Below are positions 15,439 to 24,300 of a stretch of DNA of 31,396 nucleotides, piece by piece (position 1 is the first letter of the stretch; every line of letters begins with the position of its first letter). This stretch comes from Methanobacteriota archaeon. Its GTDB lineage: Archaea > Thermoplasmatota > Poseidoniia > MGIII > CG-Epi1. A program made the translations under genes and the position numbers. The notes under the pieces are model-generated. The model was not told where the DNA came from, did no database searches, and worked only from the letters and a program-made list of their open reading frames with translations. The stretch lies in assembly GCA_014240055.1 (NCBI GenBank), contig JAAZXP010000006.1:1-31396 (forward strand). Direction: 5' to 3'.

Positions 15439-15861
15439 TTAAGTAATTAAATTAGTCCTAATAGGGCGTTTTGCACCACAAGCTTCACAATGTAAATTCA
15501 AAGTGCGCCCGGTCCGTAAAAATGAAGTATCTGGTCGATTACATTCTTGGCATACTACAAATGTTTCAATATATGATTTTATTCTTTCTTTGATTTTCTT
15601 TTCAGGAACTCTACCCTGTAAAACTAGTCTTCTATTATTTACCGATCCAGCAGTACCTAATTCTTGGAGAAGAAATTTGTATAAATGAGTTTCATCTCTT
15701 CTGAGGGAATCTACGATTTCTGAAAAATTACGTATTATGGTTTTTTTACTTCCTTCATGCATAATATCTGGGACTGGTGGACTAAATCTTTCTGCATTTT
15801 GCATAACATCTTCTAATCCTTCTCTCGCCCTTTCAAGCAGTTTGTCGTAGTCTAAATCCAC
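15439..15861 (-). CDS. eif2b: Translation initiation factor aIF2 beta subunit
   Basis: aIF2-beta is part of the heterotrimer that brings initiator Met-tRNA to the small ribosomal subunit. The 140-aa protein has the usual three parts: an N-terminal helix (3-20), the central alpha/beta domain with KKTIIRNFSEIVDSLRRDETHLYKFLLQELGT (39-70) and GSVNNRRLVLQGR, and a C-terminal zinc ribbon with C104, C107, C125 and C128. The start is GTG (15861) with GGAG three bases upstream, one of the clearer ribosome-binding sites here; an AT-rich stretch CTTTAGAAAG lies about 26 bases upstream. It follows the glycosyltransferase gene on the same strand but has its own promoter candidate. Confidence 0.95.
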   Translation of the reverse strand: MDLDYDKLLERAREGLEDVMQNAERFSPPVPDIMHEGSKKTIIRNFSEIVDSLRRDETHLYKFLLQELGTAGSVNNRRLVLQGRVPEKKIKERIKSYIETFVVCQECNRPDTSFLRTGRTLNLHCEACGAKRPIRTNLIT

Positions 15862-15885
15862 AATCTCCTAAAAAGTCCCTTTCTA

Positions 15886-15899
15886 AAGGCTTTAGCCTT
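15886..15899. repeat. 14-base perfect inverted repeat at the GT2 gene end
   Basis: AAGGCTTTAGCCTT is a perfect inverted repeat, with arms of six bases around TT. It overlaps the stop codon of the GT2 glycosyltransferase gene and lies just upstream of the aIF2-beta promoter region. It may be a regulator site, a weak terminator or chance. Confidence 0.35.
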
Positions 15900-16905
15900 A
15901 TGGCTTAGTTATAAATCCATATAGTAAACCCAATGAAAATCCAAAATGTTGAATAAATAGGACTAAGGGAGCATATAGAGTTTGTTTGAGATTTCTAGTT
16001 TGATATCCAACCAATAGCCCAGCTAGTCCTAACGTAGCGAAATATGCGCCATTCAAAATTAATGGTATCTTAAGATTTAGAGTCATATCAAGTATTTCAA
16101 TATTATTATATGAAATAAAGTAAAGCGACATTAGAAAAATAAATGCAAAAACAAATGCGAAGTATCGCATATCAAAACTGCTTGGATGCATTCTTGTAAC
16201 TTGGGCTCTTGTTTTACCATAATTGAACATTTGTTTTAGAAATGCACTAGGTCGAGATCTGCGATGGTGCCATACTACAACATCAGGTGAATATAGGATT
16301 TTATTTCCAGATTTCAGAACACGAATATCAAATTCGACATCTTCACCGGGCCATAAGTTAGGATGGAATTTTATTTTATTAACAATATCTTTTTTGATAA
16401 TATAATTACATGTAGGATTATGTGCAATTTCTCTTGGTTTAGCATGACCGATAGTGTATCTAAATGAAAAAAGAAATTTCGAACCAAAAATTCTCCCAAC
16501 TGCTTTAGCAAAAGGTAAGCCCTGTTTAGGGGTAAAATTAGGCCCCCCTACACCTACATAATCTTCGTTTTGTTTTAGATGTTTCACCGCATTTTTAATC
16601 CAATCTTCTCGTAGAATAGTGTCATCATCAGTAAATGCAATTAATTCACCGGTAGCTTTTTTACTTCCAATATTTCTCTTTAGACCTGCAGGTACTGGCT
16701 CAAAAATTAATATTGTTTTTATTCCATTTTTAATGGCTATTTTTGAGTGTTTTTCTATCAAATCTGTGTTTTCATCACCTATAAGAATCAATTCAAATTT
16801 ATTTTTTGGATAATCTAATTTAATCACGCTTTCTACTAATCCTCTTATAAATTTCACTTTTCCGGTTGTTGGAATTACAATGGATACAAATGGTTCAGAT
16901 TTCAA
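15898..16905 (-). CDS. Family 2 glycosyltransferase with C-terminal membrane helices
   Basis: GT2 enzymes transfer sugars from nucleotide-sugar or lipid-phosphate donors. The 335-aa protein starts with VSIVIPTTGK (7-16), has the metal-binding FTDDDTILREDW (91-102, DDD at 93-95), the acceptor-site WPGEDVEF (185-192, catalytic ED) and HHRRSRPSAFLKQ (213-225). Residues from about 249 to the end contain three predicted membrane helices, placing the enzyme on the inner face of the cytoplasmic membrane. Its start overlaps the stop of the 106-aa gene, which overlaps the PKD lipoprotein gene upstream, so the three form one operon. A role in glycan or glycolipid assembly for the cell surface is likely; the donor is unknown. 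Confidence 0.92.
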   Translation of the reverse strand: MKSEPFVSIVIPTTGKVKFIRGLVESVIKLDYPKNKFELILIGDENTDLIEKHSKIAIKNGIKTILIFEPVPAGLKRNIGSKKATGELIAFTDDDTILREDWIKNAVKHLKQNEDYVGVGGPNFTPKQGLPFAKAVGRIFGSKFLFSFRYTIGHAKPREIAHNPTCNYIIKKDIVNKIKFHPNLWPGEDVEFDIRVLKSGNKILYSPDVVVWHHRRSRPSAFLKQMFNYGKTRAQVTRMHPSSFDMRYFAFVFAFIFLMSLYFISYNNIEILDMTLNLKIPLILNGAYFATLGLAGLLVGYQTRNLKQTLYAPLVLFIQHFGFSLGLLYGFITKP

Positions 16906-17222
16906 TTTTCCTCGCTCTGCATTTTTTCAGATTGTATATAAGGATATAAAATACTGCTCAATTCTTTTTCAATTTTCTTGATTAGTTCATAATCTTTTGT
17001 AATAATAACTACTTTTCCAGAAATATAAATATTTATTTTACATTCTTTAAATATAGAGAGCATAGATCCCGTGTATACTTTTATAATAAATTTTCTTTCT
17101 TCAATAGTTTCAATAATATCTTCTAAATTTAGCTTTAAATCCGTTTTGGGTTTTAGAACAAATGAATTACAATTCAGGCATGGTTTAATAATTTCAAACA
17201 CTTTATACTCAATTATTCCCAA
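16902..17222 (-). CDS. Conserved-looking 106-aa protein of unknown function with CxxC
   Basis: I do not recognise this family. It is a 106-aa Lys/Ile-rich soluble protein with C15-LN-C18 near the start and a predicted alternating beta-beta-beta-alpha pattern at 55-95 (SMLSIFKECKINIYISGKVV, then a helix). The segment IYISGKVVIITKD followed by an amphipathic helix resembles one half of a TATA-binding-protein-like or ferredoxin-like fold; that is pattern recognition only. It overlaps the upstream lipoprotein stop by 10 bases and the downstream glycosyltransferase start by four, so it is translated from the same message. Confidence 0.68.
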   Translation of the reverse strand: MGIIEYKVFEIIKPCLNCNSFVLKPKTDLKLNLEDIIETIEERKFIIKVYTGSMLSIFKECKINIYISGKVVIITKDYELIKKIEKELSSILYPYIQSEKMQSEEN

Positions 17223-18271
17223 TAAATGACTTCAATTCTAAGAGTATATTCAGAGGATCCAGTCCTTTCATGATCAATAACAACAGTCCAATCTCCTAGC
17301 TCATGAGCTTCATCAAACCAGGATCGATCAGTATTATTGTAATAATCCATTTCAATAATATTTAATTGTTCAATTTCATCATTATTGTGCGTAGTATTAC
17401 TGTCTACATGTTCATCATCACTATCATCTGGATTTCTATCTTGTGTAGTATTATACAAATATAGATCTAAATCTTTTGTATGTACCGAATTACTTTCGTA
17501 TTCTAATGTTGCTCTAATATATCTTGCAGGTAGTCCATAAAGTTGGAATGTGTGTTCCTGCTGTCCAGTATCTATAGTTCTCGTAGTTTCATAATCATAA
17601 TTTATTTTCAAATCAATATCATCAGAATAACTGGATTCATCATTTTCTCCCATCTCATTAGTAATTCTGACTTTAACCGTATATAGTCCGGAATCAAATT
17701 TTTCATTGATTTCAGGACTTGTTGATTCTTGGTCAACAGTAAAACCTTCTGAAGAATCATATGAAAAATCCCATTCATATTTTATTATTTCACTATCAGA
17801 TTCTGAGTTGGAGGCTGAAAAGCTGTAGCTTATTTGCTCTACACCATCCATTACAGATTCAGTATTGTCGTTAGTAGTAACTACGGCTCTAATATCACTT
17901 GAACTTTGTTCAATTTTAATATTTTTTGTAGCCGAGGTAGTTTTATCTCCATCACTTACAGTCAGAGTTACAGTATAGGTATTTTCTATTGAATAATAGT
18001 GAATAATTTTCCCATAGTCACTAATTTGCCCTATTTTATTTTCATCTTTTCCATCATTTTTGTCAAAATCCCAGTAGTATTCTAGAATATCATTGTCCGG
18101 ATCGCTACTCCCTTTACCTGAAAAAATAATGTCAGTATCTGGTTCAAAGGGTGAATTTCCTTCAATTTTGATTACGGCTACGGGTGCTCCGTTTTCATTT
18201 TCTTCATCAAGAAAATCTAAACAACCTGAAAAAATAAGGATGCTAATAACCCAAATGGACAAGTATTTCAT
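17213..18271 (-). CDS. PKD-domain lipoprotein with C-terminal PPC-like domain
   Basis: This 352-aa protein has a lipoprotein signal (lipobox FSGC, cysteine 17) and an acidic linker. Two PKD domains follow at about 28-120 (GSSDPDNDILEYYWDFD) and 128-222 (YEWDFS). The C-terminal beta-sandwich (229-350) has KDLDLYLYNTT and GDWTVVIDHERTGSSEYTLRIE, typical of bacterial pre-peptidase C-terminal (PPC/P-proprotein-like) domains. It should be anchored to the outer face of the membrane. No catalytic motif is visible, so adhesion or binding is the likely role. It heads a three-gene operon with the 106-aa protein and the GT2 glycosyltransferase. A TATA box TTTATAATA (18292-18300, minus strand) sits 25 bases before the ATG. 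Confidence 0.88.
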   Translation of the reverse strand: MKYLSIWVISILIFSGCLDFLDEENENGAPVAVIKIEGNSPFEPDTDIIFSGKGSSDPDNDILEYYWDFDKNDGKDENKIGQISDYGKIIHYYSIENTYTVTLTVSDGDKTTSATKNIKIEQSSSDIRAVVTTNDNTESVMDGVEQISYSFSASNSESDSEIIKYEWDFSYDSSEGFTVDQESTSPEINEKFDSGLYTVKVRITNEMGENDESSYSDDIDLKINYDYETTRTIDTGQQEHTFQLYGLPARYIRATLEYESNSVHTKDLDLYLYNTTQDRNPDDSDDEHVDSNTTHNNDEIEQLNIIEMDYYNNTDRSWFDEAHELGDWTVVIDHERTGSSEYTLRIEVIYWE

Positions 18272-18291
18272 ATTTCCTAAATTATATGTGC

Positions 18292-18300
18292 TATTATAAA
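18292..18300 (-). promoter_or_regulatory. TATA box of the PKD lipoprotein-GT2 operon
   Basis: On the minus strand this reads TTTATAATA, one of the best TATA matches in the window, centred 25 bases before the ATG at 18271. It lies only 18 bases beyond the CCA end of tRNA-Gly on the same strand, so tRNA 3' processing and operon start are almost adjacent. Confidence 0.6.
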
Positions 18301-18317
18301 TTCTTTTACCACAAATT

Positions 18318-18393
18318 TGGTGCAGGCGCCGGGATTTGAACCCAGGTTGAGGGGTTGGAAACCCCTAGTCATACCAGACTAGACCACGCCTGC
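18318..18393 (-). tRNA. tRNA-Gly (anticodon UCC)
   Basis: On the minus strand the acceptor arms are GCAGGCG and CGCCTGC, pairing at all seven positions, followed by discriminator A and an encoded CCA (18318-18320). The anticodon arm is AGGGG / TTTCCAA / CCCCT with anticodon TCC at loop positions 34-36, reading GGA. The T arm holds GGTTCAAATCC. There is no intron. The 5' end (18393) directly follows the TAA of the 689-aa surface protein gene with no spacer. Its promoter must lie inside that gene, or the tRNA is cut from that message. Confidence 0.93.
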
Positions 18394-20463
18394 TTAAATT
18401 TGTATTTTGAATTGAGAGCCAGGGCCACATCCGTCAGGAACTTTCACATTCACTAATTGTCCAGTTGGGGCCTTAATTTGTATTTGTTGTCCAGCCACGA
18501 CTCCATCGGGTACTGTAATAGTCAAGATTGTCGGTGCCGCAGCAGCAGGAGGTGGCGCCACAGGTTGTGGTGGTGCTTGAGGTGGTGGTGGGGCTGTAGG
18601 TTCTGGAATTGCAGCCATACTTGGAGGTGCTTCAGCTGCTGGAGGTGGCACCATAGGTTGAGGCGGTGCCTGAGCTGGTGGTGGAGCTACAGGTTGAGGT
18701 GGAGCTACAGGTTGAGGTGGAGCCATAGGTTGAGGTGGTGGAGCGCCAGTATTTCCTTCCATACCTGCCCATTCATCACTGAAATCATTTGAAGTTTCTT
18801 CAGAACCTCCAAATGCCCCCTTTGATCGTTGTTGTAAACCAAAGACCGCAGCACTTCCTAAACCAATTATAAGAACAATTGAAACCAGCCAAATAGGATC
18901 AATTGGGAAGCTTCCCTCTTCATCTAATTTTTCAGTTTCGGGACCTGCTGTATTGGCAGCAGAGTTAACTGCAAAAGTGATGCTTTTTTCATCAAATTGT
19001 GTATTGTCACCACCAGAGGTCACTCTAATTTTTAATATAGCTTGATTGTCTATTGCACTTTCAGGAGCTTTTACTGTAATATATACTTCTTTTTCACCGC
19101 TTGCATCGATTATAATTGGAGAATTAATGTCTAAATCCCAGTCATTGCCCCCAATTTCCCATGTTGCAGTTACTGTAATTAAATCACTAACTTTAGCAAA
19201 GTTCTTCACTTTGACATAGTTTGAAGTGCTAATAGATTTTCCTGCATCTAAATTTATTTGATCGCTTTGAGGTAAGAGCAGTTGGACTTCATAATTTCCT
19301 TCGACTCGCACCTCTATTTCAGTTTCGATTGCTCCAATAAGATCGTTATCATTAGAAACTTTAGCAACTACAATAATAGTTACCACTTCTCCAGCATCGG
19401 CACTTGATGATATAGAAACTTTGAGACTATTAGAACTCGAAGTTGTTACTTCTTCAAAGGCATCTAGTGTACCCGTTCCATCAGTATGCGACCATCCAGC
19501 GTCTGGTTTGTTGTCCAGAGTTCCTCTATACCAATCTTTTTTTGTTATTTCAAAATTTACACTTTCAGACCATTTATTCATGATCTTAAAATTAAAAATT
19601 ATTTGATCACCAGGTTCTCCAGTTTTAGTCACTGTGGTAGCTATAAGATCTAACCCGTACAACACTCTAACGTATGTGGTTAAATCTAAAGTTCCTTTTT
19701 CATCACCTGAGTTTCCTGAAGTACCCATTAGAGTAATCTCGTCATTGTCTCCATAATCAACATTACTATCCGTTTCAATTGATAAAATTACATTTTGGCT
19801 TGAGAATGGCTGAATTGTGATTGAATTTGTGTTGAAACTAGCGTCCCAATCATTTGAAGAATAGGAAAGACTAATTGTATCCTCTTTGTTTCCATCATTA
19901 TTGACTTTGATTTGATATGTAGTTTCACTATCTAAATCTACAGATCCTTGATTACTTCCCATTTCAGCTACTTCTAGAGAGACTGCAGCTTTCTGGTTAA
20001 CATTTACAGTTAGTGTCTTTAGTTGTTTTGTTCCTTCCGGATCACTATTGTCTTTATCACGGCATTTTAGTTCAATGTCATAGGTTCCGTATAATGCATT
20101 ATTAGTTGCTCTTACAGTAACAGTGATTCCTTCTCTTACAGAAGAATCAGGGACTTCAACTGAGGGCAATGTGGTTGACTCTGATGAAATATCATCTTGT
20201 CCATCACTACTCCACCATGCATCTATACCTGAACTATCTAAATCATTCGCATTAGTTATGAATAGTTCAAATTCATGCATAATATCCAGATAATTCTCAA
20301 TTTCTATTTTTAAATCAATTGTTGAGTCAGGATCGAGGCTTCCCTCACCATCAGTAGGTTCATCAAACCTAAATTCGTATTCCTCATCTGCACTTGCTGA
20401 GCCCATGACAAAGCTGAGACTAATCATCAGTGCACAAAATGTAAAAGTTCTTAGAGCGGTCAT
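18394..20463 (-). CDS. Single-pass surface protein with NEW3-like repeats, proline-rich cytoplasmic tail and VPDG motif
   Basis: The 689-aa protein starts with a Sec signal peptide (hydrophobic 5-24, cleavage probably after ASA near residue 25). Residues 26 to about 510 are tandem beta-sandwich segments rich in D, N, S and T, resembling NEW3/CARDB-type domains of archaeal surface proteins (for example QIKVNNDGNKEDTISLSYSS, and DQIIFNFKIMNKWSESVNFE). One membrane helix (about 523-543) is followed by QQRSK, so the rest is cytoplasmic. That tail has a Pro/Ala/Gln-rich region (about 574-644, APPQPV-type repeats) and ends with a 45-residue module holding TVPDGVVAGQQI and KVPDGCGPGSQF, two copies of a VPDG-x3-G pattern. 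Function unknown; the layout suggests an outside sensor or anchor linked to an inside partner. The stop touches tRNA-Gly. Confidence 0.85.
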   Translation of the reverse strand: MTALRTFTFCALMISLSFVMGSASADEEYEFRFDEPTDGEGSLDPDSTIDLKIEIENYLDIMHEFELFITNANDLDSSGIDAWWSSDGQDDISSESTTLPSVEVPDSSVREGITVTVRATNNALYGTYDIELKCRDKDNSDPEGTKQLKTLTVNVNQKAAVSLEVAEMGSNQGSVDLDSETTYQIKVNNDGNKEDTISLSYSSNDWDASFNTNSITIQPFSSQNVILSIETDSNVDYGDNDEITLMGTSGNSGDEKGTLDLTTYVRVLYGLDLIATTVTKTGEPGDQIIFNFKIMNKWSESVNFEITKKDWYRGTLDNKPDAGWSHTDGTGTLDAFEEVTTSSSNSLKVSISSSADAGEVVTIIVVAKVSNDNDLIGAIETEIEVRVEGNYEVQLLLPQSDQINLDAGKSISTSNYVKVKNFAKVSDLITVTATWEIGGNDWDLDINSPIIIDASGEKEVYITVKAPESAIDNQAILKIRVTSGGDNTQFDEKSITFAVNSAANTAGPETEKLDEEGSFPIDPIWLVSIVLIIGLGSAAVFGLQQRSKGAFGGSEETSNDFSDEWAGMEGNTGAPPPQPMAPPQPVAPPQPVAPPPAQAPPQPMVPPPAAEAPPSMAAIPEPTAPPPPQAPPQPVAPPPAAAAPTILTITVPDGVVAGQQIQIKAPTGQLVNVKVPDGCGPGSQFKIQI
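18683..18736 (-). repeat. Three tandem 18-base repeats in the proline-rich region
   Basis: Units at 18683-18700 and 18701-18718 are identical and 18719-18736 differs at a few bases. Each encodes six residues of the APPQP(V/M) type in the cytoplasmic tail of the surface protein. Less perfect copies flank them. Such repeats commonly vary in number between strains. Confidence 0.8.
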
Positions 20464-20488
20464 ACTATAATTATTCTAACAGCCACAT

Positions 20489-20529
20489 GATATAAAAATT
20501 ATGTTGTATAAATGGGTAAAGCCTATACG
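20489..20529. promoter_or_regulatory. Divergent promoters for the surface protein and the TatD-like gene
   Basis: In the 87-base divergent gap, TTTTTATATCA (minus strand, 20489-20499) is centred about 30 bases before the surface-protein ATG. GCCTATACG (plus strand, 20521-20529) is centred about 26 bases before the GTG at 20551. A second plus-strand TATA-like run, TGTATAAAT, lies at 20505-20513. Confidence 0.5.
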
Positions 20530-20550
20530 TAGTCATCTAATTACTCATTT

Positions 20551-21369
20551 GTGGAAATTACAGACAATCATTTTCATTTAGATCCCGACGGTAGAAAAGA
20601 ATTAGCCGTTAAAGATTTTTTAAATTCTGGAGGGACAAGATTGGTTCTGGTTCACAAACCATATGAGGTGTGGAAGAAGATTGAGGATTTTAAAAAACAA
20701 GTTAAGACAACTTTAACTTTAGCTTCCAAAGCTCGTGAGGTTGGAGCTAAGGTTGCAGTCGTTGCAGCACCACATCCAGTAACATTAGTTAAATTATTAG
20801 ATTGTAACTCTTTTTCAGAAGCTTCTAATTTGTACCTCGAAGCTGTAAGTTATTGTACACACCTTGTAAATGAAAACGAAATAGTAGGTTTAGGAGAACT
20901 AGGCCGTCCACATTTCCCTGTTGAATCTAAGATTTGGAAATTAGCTAATGAAGTCTTATCAGAATCATTATCTTTAGCGAAGGAAGTAGATGCTTCAGTA
21001 GTACTTCACACTGAAACAGGTACTCCTCAAGTTATGGCTGAATTAGCAGCTATGGCTTCAAAAGTCAATTTTCCCAAAAATCGCTTAGTAAAACATTATG
21101 GAGGTCCCGGTTCTATAGAAGATTCTAATGGATTAGTAGTCTCAATGACCACTTCTTTGACTAACATACGCTATGCTGCAAATAGGGGTTCAGATTTTAT
21201 GTTAGAAACGGATTACTTAGATGATCCCAAAAGGCCTGGTGCCGTTATGGGTCCTAAATCCGTCCCTCGTAAAACTTTACGGGCACTTGATGAGAATATT
21301 TTAACTAAAAAACAAGCATATGATATTCATTCTACAATACCTGATAAAGTTTATAGAGATTTTAACTAA
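20551..21369 (+). CDS. TatD-related metal-dependent hydrolase
   Basis: The 272-aa protein is a TIM-barrel amidohydrolase of the archaeal TatD-related type. Metal-binding motifs are visible in order: DNHFHLD (5-11, first two His), GLGELGRPHFP (catalytic-site Glu), VVLHTETG (third His), VKHYGG (fourth His) and MLETDYLDDP (Asp that closes the site). TatD proteins are metal-dependent nucleases acting in DNA repair or RNA turnover; the exact substrate of the archaeal branch is not established. The start is GTG at 20551, 26 bases from an AT box. The stop shares four bases with the convergent Lhr helicase gene. Confidence 0.88.
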   Translation: MEITDNHFHLDPDGRKELAVKDFLNSGGTRLVLVHKPYEVWKKIEDFKKQVKTTLTLASKAREVGAKVAVVAAPHPVTLVKLLDCNSFSEASNLYLEAVSYCTHLVNENEIVGLGELGRPHFPVESKIWKLANEVLSESLSLAKEVDASVVLHTETGTPQVMAELAAMASKVNFPKNRLVKHYGGPGSIEDSNGLVVSMTTSLTNIRYAANRGSDFMLETDYLDDPKRPGAVMGPKSVPRKTLRALDENILTKKQAYDIHSTIPDKVYRDFN

Positions 21370-24300
21370 ACTTCTACTTTTTCCTCATTTTTGAGTTCCC
21401 ATTCTAAATTAAGTCTCCACTGCCTACACCACGCTTCAATAACGTGCCTTTCATGATTCGTTCCCTTAAATTCAACTATAGTGACATCCTTACCTCTTTT
21501 TGACATCTTAAAAGCTCCAGTCATCCTTGTAGAGCTGAATATAACGTTACATGCACCTAGGCCAAATTTTTGTTTGACATCTTCACTAAGATAATGAGCT
21601 AACCTGTCGCCCTGATTCAGGACAAAGCTACCTTGGAATAAATGTCCTTTAACATGCTCTAAATCATCCTTTATAATCCAATAAAGTGTTTCGCTATCTT
21701 CTTTTAAAAATCCCTTAACAAGAACTTCTTCAGCTTCCAATCTCAAAAGTATGCTTCGAAGTTCAGCCATTGGAATTTCACCTTTTAAGAGCATTCCAAG
21801 GCCTTCTGCTGATACAATACCAAATGACATTATCAGCCTCTTTACAACATTAAACTTTGCTTCTTCAGGTTCATAGATTCGATTTACAGGTAATGTCCTA
21901 TAGTTGCCTCTTGTAGTTCTTACTAAATTTAAAGACTGATAAAGTCTAGCCAATGATTGTTTGAAAGAGTCTGGGTCCATACCACTTCTTCGGTATAATT
22001 CTTCTCTTGGCAATCCCTTTGAATCAATGGCTAAAGCTAATAATCTGCGATCATCAGGTTCAGGAGGTATATTTCGAGCATCTCGATAGATTATTGCATC
22101 TCTAACTGTACAATATGTTGAATATCCAGGAATCATAACACCTTGAACTAATTCCATTTCATTTCCATAATCTCTTGGATGAAAGAAGCGTCCTTGAATT
22201 CTTAAAGATAATTCATATTCCGATCGTACTCCTCCCATTTCACGGAATGCCATCGAGGCATTATTGTATCTTTTTTCAGGGTGTATACTTTGTCTCCATA
22301 ATAAGTATCCATAAATTTCTCTTTCCTGGTATGTTCGATTTATTACTGGACCTTTGACCAACCAATTTCGTATTCTTTGGTAACCTTTTTGTTCAAATTG
22401 TTTTATAATTTTGTCCTCTAAATTTTCAACTTTTGTACTAGCAAAGGCCTTTACTCGTATAATATTACTATTAAAATTTTCTTGGTAAGTTGCAAACTCA
22501 TCTAAACCATCTAAGAAATCACCAATTGGAGTACTTTCGTCAAGAACTATTTCTCTGACATCTAACAACCCAGACATTGCCCAAGATTCCATGTAACCAG
22601 CAACCATCCCTCCCCGAACAATTGGATTTGTCCAAGCTTCACCGTATGAAGAATACATTTCTCTTCTGATATGTGTTAGAATAGGATCTCTCCATGAGGT
22701 TACTCTAACTGTTCTCTTTTCAGTAGTATTTTTAATGAGGTCAACTTCTTCTTTCAAACAATAAGTGAATAAGCGAGTGGCTCCAACGACTACAATTTTT
22801 GATATTAAGTCTTCTTCTTCAAGAGAATTTAAAACATTACGAGCTACGTTTAGGGGAAGTCCACATTCCCTTCTTAATTCTGGGAAAGTTAAAGGCCCAG
22901 AACTTCGTAATTGGTCCATCATTAATTTACGTTCAGGTTTTTCAGGTGCTTCATATTCATTTAAAAGCCTGTAACGGTTATGAGTTGTCCAAGGATTTCT
23001 ATGCCGATTATAACGATGAATCATTAGTTTCTCTTCTAATGCTCTCAGGGCACCATCTATCAGTTCAGTTTTTATTTCCAACTCTTTTGAAATTTCACTT
23101 TTTGAAAGAGGCGGACTTCTCTTTAGCATATCAACAATTAGGTTTTGTATTTTTCCATCAGCTTCTCTCCTGAATAAAGCTTGATACATTCCAACTTTAT
23201 TGGCTGGTATGTATCTTAATTTTCCAGCTGAAAATCTTCCTTGCAATATAGCATCCGAGTCTCTCCATTCCCACCATTCATCTAAATTGGGTTTTTCTAA
23301 TCTATGATAAACAGTTCGTGGAGAAGCGACATCATTATGTTGATCAAACAAAGTTTGTAAGCTGGAAAACTTCTTGAAAAGTTTTTGATCAATATATTCT
23401 CTTAATATTTTTTCAGAAACAACATCTATATTTCCTAACGATTGAGCTTCTAAGTAAATTATATCTTCTCCTAATAAATATTGAGGAGAGCTTCTGCCTA
23501 AAATGAAATTTCCACCTTGGATAGTACCTTGTTCTTCAAGTTCATAAAGTGTTTGCTTAATTACTTCTTCAGGTAATTTAAGTTCTAAAGCAATATCTTC
23601 TTTAGATCGAGGCCCTACGAAGCCCAGGTGTTTCGTAATAAGCCAATCTAAGGCTTTTTCATAGGATATAATGGTTTCATTTTTATCTCTTCTTTTAAAT
23701 CCATTTGGTGTTTTGCAAACCAAATAGTTTTTTTCTAATTCATCGCAAACTTTTTTGGATTTAATGTCTTTAACTTTTTCTAAATTATCATATATTTTTT
23801 TAGCTTGTTTAGATAATGTTTCATTAATGCCATAAACTGCTTTATAGTATGGAACCAATTCGGGCACAACAAACAAAGGATCTTTATTACTATTCCATAC
23901 CGATTCTACCATATTTTCTTCAATCATATAGTTAGATAATTCTTGTATTTCAGTAGTAGGCATATCAGACATACGATATATTGATTTTTCTTGATCATTT
24001 AAGAGATAAATTCCACCAATTTGATTTATTGCCTGAATCATTCCCTCATTACTTCCTATAATTGGCCTTTTTTCATTAAAATATCCTTCTATCAAATCTT
24101 TTTCAAATCGGGGTTTATCTCCCCCTCCTTCTTCTAGAACTCTTCCTAGGACCTGACTATGCAGTTCTCTTAATAGGGCAGATCTATCCTCCATTAGAAC
24201 AATATCACTAAGCCCTGAAAGAATCAAACTATGTGACAATGGCGATGGAACTGGAGAGTAAGTCCGATAATCAATTTTTCTTTTTCCACTTTCAATATCG

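Noticed and set aside
18683..18736. CRISPR or mobile repeat
   Set aside because: The 18-base units are in frame, have no spacers and encode proline-rich peptide repeats.
18457..18792. 111-aa plus-strand frame rich in Trp, Arg and Cys
   Set aside because: It is antisense to the proline-rich repeat region; its odd composition is the complement of Pro/Ala codons, with no promoter or homology.
22799..23173. 124-aa plus-strand frame inside lhr
   Set aside because: It lies wholly within the helicase coding strand's complement and has no recognisable motif.
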